NCBI GenBank assembly: GCA_029942215.1
Contig: JAOZTM010000005.1
Coordinates: 12,621 to 21,329, forward strand
Length of the DNA: 8,709 bases
Direction: 5' to 3'
Source of the DNA: Metamycoplasmataceae bacterium
Lineage (GTDB): Bacteria > Bacillota_I > Bacilli_A > Mycoplasmatales > Metamycoplasmataceae
Positions 5,394 through 8,709 of the stretch are shown here, piece after piece. Each line of letters opens with the position of its first letter. The first letter of the stretch is position 1. The translations under genes were made by a program, and so were the position numbers. The notes under the pieces were generated by a model. That model saw only the letters and a program-made list of their open reading frames with translations, was not told the DNA's origin and searched no databases.

Positions 5394-7079
5394 ATGGCTG
5401 TTAAAGCAAACGAAATATCTGCAATTTTAAAATCACAGATTAAAAATTACGGTAAGAACTTAAGAACAGACGAAGTAGGTGAAGTTATCACTGTTGGTGA
5501 TGGTATCGCTCTTGTATCTGGCTTAGAAAATGCTATGTTAGGTGAACTATTAGAGTTTCCTAATAAAGTCTTTGCTATGGCATTGAATCTTGAAGAAGAT
5601 GCCATTGGTGCCGTTCTTCTTGGTAGAGGAGAATTAATCAAAGAAGGAGATCTTGTAAAGAGAACTGGAAAGATTATTTCTATACCTGTAGGAGACGCAA
5701 TGCTAGGACGTGTTGTTGATGCCTTAGGTGTTCCTCTAGATGGAAAAGCAAAACCAAAGACTTCAAAAACAAGACCTGCATTCAGAGTTGCTCCCGGGGT
5801 TATGACTCGTAAAGAAGTTAACCAACCACTTGAGACTGGGCTTATGGCTATAGACTCAATGGTACCTATTGGTAGAGGACAACGTGAACTAATCATTGGT
5901 GATAGACAAACTGGTAAAACAGCTATTGCTCTTGATGCAATCATTAATCAAAAAGGTAAAAATGTAAATGTTGTTTATGTTGCTATTGGACAAAAGAATT
6001 CTTCTGTTGCCCAAATAGTAGAAAAACTTAAAAAACATGGAGCTATGGACTTTACAACTATTGTTGTTGCTTCAGCTTCAGACATGGCGCCTTTACAATA
6101 CTTAGCTCCCTTTTCAGGAGTTACTATTGCTGAAGAATGAATGGAAAATGGAAAAGACGTATTGATAGTTTATGATGATCTTTCTAAACATGCTGTTGCA
6201 TATAGAACATTATCATTACTATTAAGAAGACCACCTGGTCGTGAGGCTTATCCTGGAGATGTATTCTACTTACATTCACAATTGCTAGAAAGAGCAGCAA
6301 GAGTAAATGAAAAAAATGGTGGGGGTTCTATAACAGCACTTCCTATCATTGAAACACAAGCAGGAGATATCTCTGCATATATTCCTACAAATGTTATTTC
6401 AATAACAGATGGACAAATATTTACAATGACAGATTTATTTAATGCGGGACAAAGACCAGCGGTTGATGCTGGATACTCTGTTTCACGTGTTGGATCTACA
6501 GCTCAAATTAAAGCTATGAAACAAGTATCTTCTTCACTGAAGTTAGAACTTGCTCAATATAACGAAATGGCAGCATTTGCTCAATTCGGATCAGACTTAG
6601 ATGAATCTACTAGAATGATTTTATCTCATGGGAAAAAGGTTCTTGAACTTATTAAACAAGATCAATACAAACCTTTAACTCAAATAGATCAATCAATTAT
6701 TCTATTAGCTGCAAAGGAAAGATTAACTAATCCTATCCCTGCATCTGAAATTACAAGATTCAAAAAAGAATTGATTCAATACTTTGATACAAATGTTCAA
6801 GCTAAAAAGCTTAAATCATTACTGACTTCTTCGAAAGCATTTGAAGATGATGTTAAAGAACACTTCATATTTACAATTTCTGAATTTATAAAAGTATTTT
6901 TAAAATCAGTTGTTCAATATAAAGCTTCTGACAATGATTCAGCACCTACAGTATCTAAACCTTCACCTTTAAAAACTACACAACCAGTTAAAAAAACTGT
7001 AGCTAAAAAACCAGCTGCTAAAAAGAAACCGGTTGCAAAGAAAAAAACTGCTTCTAAAGCAAAAGCTAAGAAAAAGTAA
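5394..7079 (+). CDS. atpA: F-type ATP synthase subunit alpha, with basic C-terminal tail
   Basis: A 561-residue regulatory nucleotide-binding subunit of F1. Walker A is GDRQTGKT (169-176, Lys175, the same number as in E. coli). The arginine finger is Arg365 in SVSRVGS, and [20 protein letters not shown] marks the C-terminal domain. Trp249 is TGA, which would cut the gene in two under the standard code. The usual alpha is about 500-515 residues; this one has an extra tail of about 50 (512-561) made largely of Lys, Ala, Pro, Thr and Ser, with repeated AKK and KKPAAKKK units, like a histone H1 tail. AGGAG (5382-5386) precedes the start. The stop overlaps atpG in TAATG. Confidence 0.97.
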
Positions 7080-7923
7080 TGGCTTCTTTACAAGAAATTA
7101 AAGCAAGGTTAGGTTCTATAGAGACTACTAAGAAGATAACAAAGGCTATGCAATTAGTTGCAACAGCTAAGTTACAAAAAGCTCAAGGAAACTTAAGCTC
7201 AATACAAGAGTATTACACTTCTGTATATGAAACGTTTCAAGACTTACTTGCAAACGTTAAAGATGTTGAAGCATTAATGCCAAAATCAGCAAAGGAATCA
7301 ACTTTATACATTTTGATTACTTCTGATCTAGGACTATGTGGTTCATACAACTCAAACATCTACAAACAAGTTGATCACTTAGTTAAGTCTAACGATAAGC
7401 TTATTGTAATAGGTACCAAAGGTGTGTCACACTACAATGCAATTAATAAGAAAATGCATTTAGAGTTTGACCACGCTGGAGATGAACCTAATTATGAATT
7501 CGCATCAGAGATTGGTAAAGAAGCAATTTCTTTATTCCTTACTGGTGAGATAAGCTCAATCAAGTTAGTACATACTAAATTTATTAACTCAGTTACTTTT
7601 GAAGCAAACACAACTCAGTTGTTACCTGTATCAAAAGAAGATGCTAAAAAGAAAGAAGGACAGATTTCAGGATTAATGGAATTTGAACCCTCAGCAGAAA
7701 AAGTATTATTGGGTGCTATCCCGTTATACGTGTCAGCAATGATATTTGGATCAATGGTTGATTCTAAAGTATCAGAGATGTCATCACGTAGAACAGCAAT
7801 GGAAAGTGCTACAGATAATGCTGAAGATATAATTGATCATTTAGATCTTCAATACAATAGAGCGCGTCAAGCTGCGATTACACAGGAAATTTCTGAAATC
7901 GTTGCTGGAGCAGACTCGGAATA

Positions 7924-7924
<1 letters not shown>
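7079..7924 (+). CDS. atpG: F-type ATP synthase subunit gamma
   Basis: The 281-residue central rotor shaft, of normal length. The N-terminal helix starts [24 protein letters not shown] in full (written here as family pattern LQEIK...TKKITKAMQLVA). The globular part has the conserved ITSDLGLCGSYNSN (80-93). The C-terminal helix (about 227-281) contains EMSSRRTAMESATDNAEDI and NRARQAAITQEISEIV, the family signature that sits inside the alpha/beta ring. The start overlaps the atpA stop, and no Shine-Dalgarno is seen within the A-rich tail codons, so translation is probably coupled. The stop is embedded in the strong ribosome site of atpD. Confidence 0.95.

Positions 7925-8709
<785 letters not shown>

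Noticed and set aside
5447..5944. Minus-strand open frame of 165 codons inside atpA
   Set aside because: It lies wholly antisense to the conserved core of atpA, has Ser/Pro/Thr-rich composition typical of a shadow frame, and has no recognisable domain.

Overview
The window comes from an AT-rich bacterium of the class Mollicutes (mycoplasma/spiroplasma-type) that reads TGA as tryptophan. I count 20 in-frame TGA Trp codons and only one TGG across the genes here. Under the standard code glyA, atpB, atpF, atpA, the AtpI-like gene and all three left-hand genes would be broken; under translation table 4 each is a single intact reading frame. The genus cannot be fixed from the sequence alone.

Left region (1-1365, + strand): a tight run of small genes, beginning with the last codons of a gene that enters from outside. 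Two of them (38-496 and 489-890) encode short membrane proteins with the same plan: two transmembrane helices, then a charged Tyr/Glu/Lys-rich cytosolic helix. This resembles DUF4231/SLATT-type two-helix membrane proteins, and the two look like paralogues. The third (898-1365) is an unrecognised membrane protein. Junctions are 8-nt overlaps or a 7-nt gap, each with its own Shine-Dalgarno sequence. The run ends at a perfect palindrome shared with the convergent glyA gene, a likely bidirectional terminator.

Middle (1373-2758): glyA (serine hydroxymethyltransferase) lies on the minus strand. The 183-nt divergent region upstream holds a glyA -10 box and an AT-rich stretch that may be the atp promoter. 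It also holds a striking terminator-like hairpin with eight Ts about 30 nt before the first atp-operon gene. No plus-strand gene precedes that hairpin, so it is best read as a candidate attenuator of the ATP synthase operon.

Right region (2759-8709, + strand): an F-type ATP synthase operon in canonical order: an AtpI-like (MG406-type) membrane protein, atpB (a), atpE (c), atpF (b), atpH (delta), atpA (alpha), atpG (gamma) and atpD (beta, cut by the window end). Spacing is very tight, with TAATG stop/start overlaps at atpF-atpH and atpA-atpG. Together they encode the membrane Fo motor (a, b, c), the stalks (delta, gamma) and the F1 catalytic head. Points of note are a c-subunit with a sodium-type ligand set, an approximately 50-residue Lys/Ala/Pro-rich tail on alpha, a basic tail on subunit a, and an overlapping ATG/GTG start at the AtpI-like gene. 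In Bacillus-type genomes the order is glyA-upp-atpI-atpB; here glyA is still adjacent but inverted and upp is absent.
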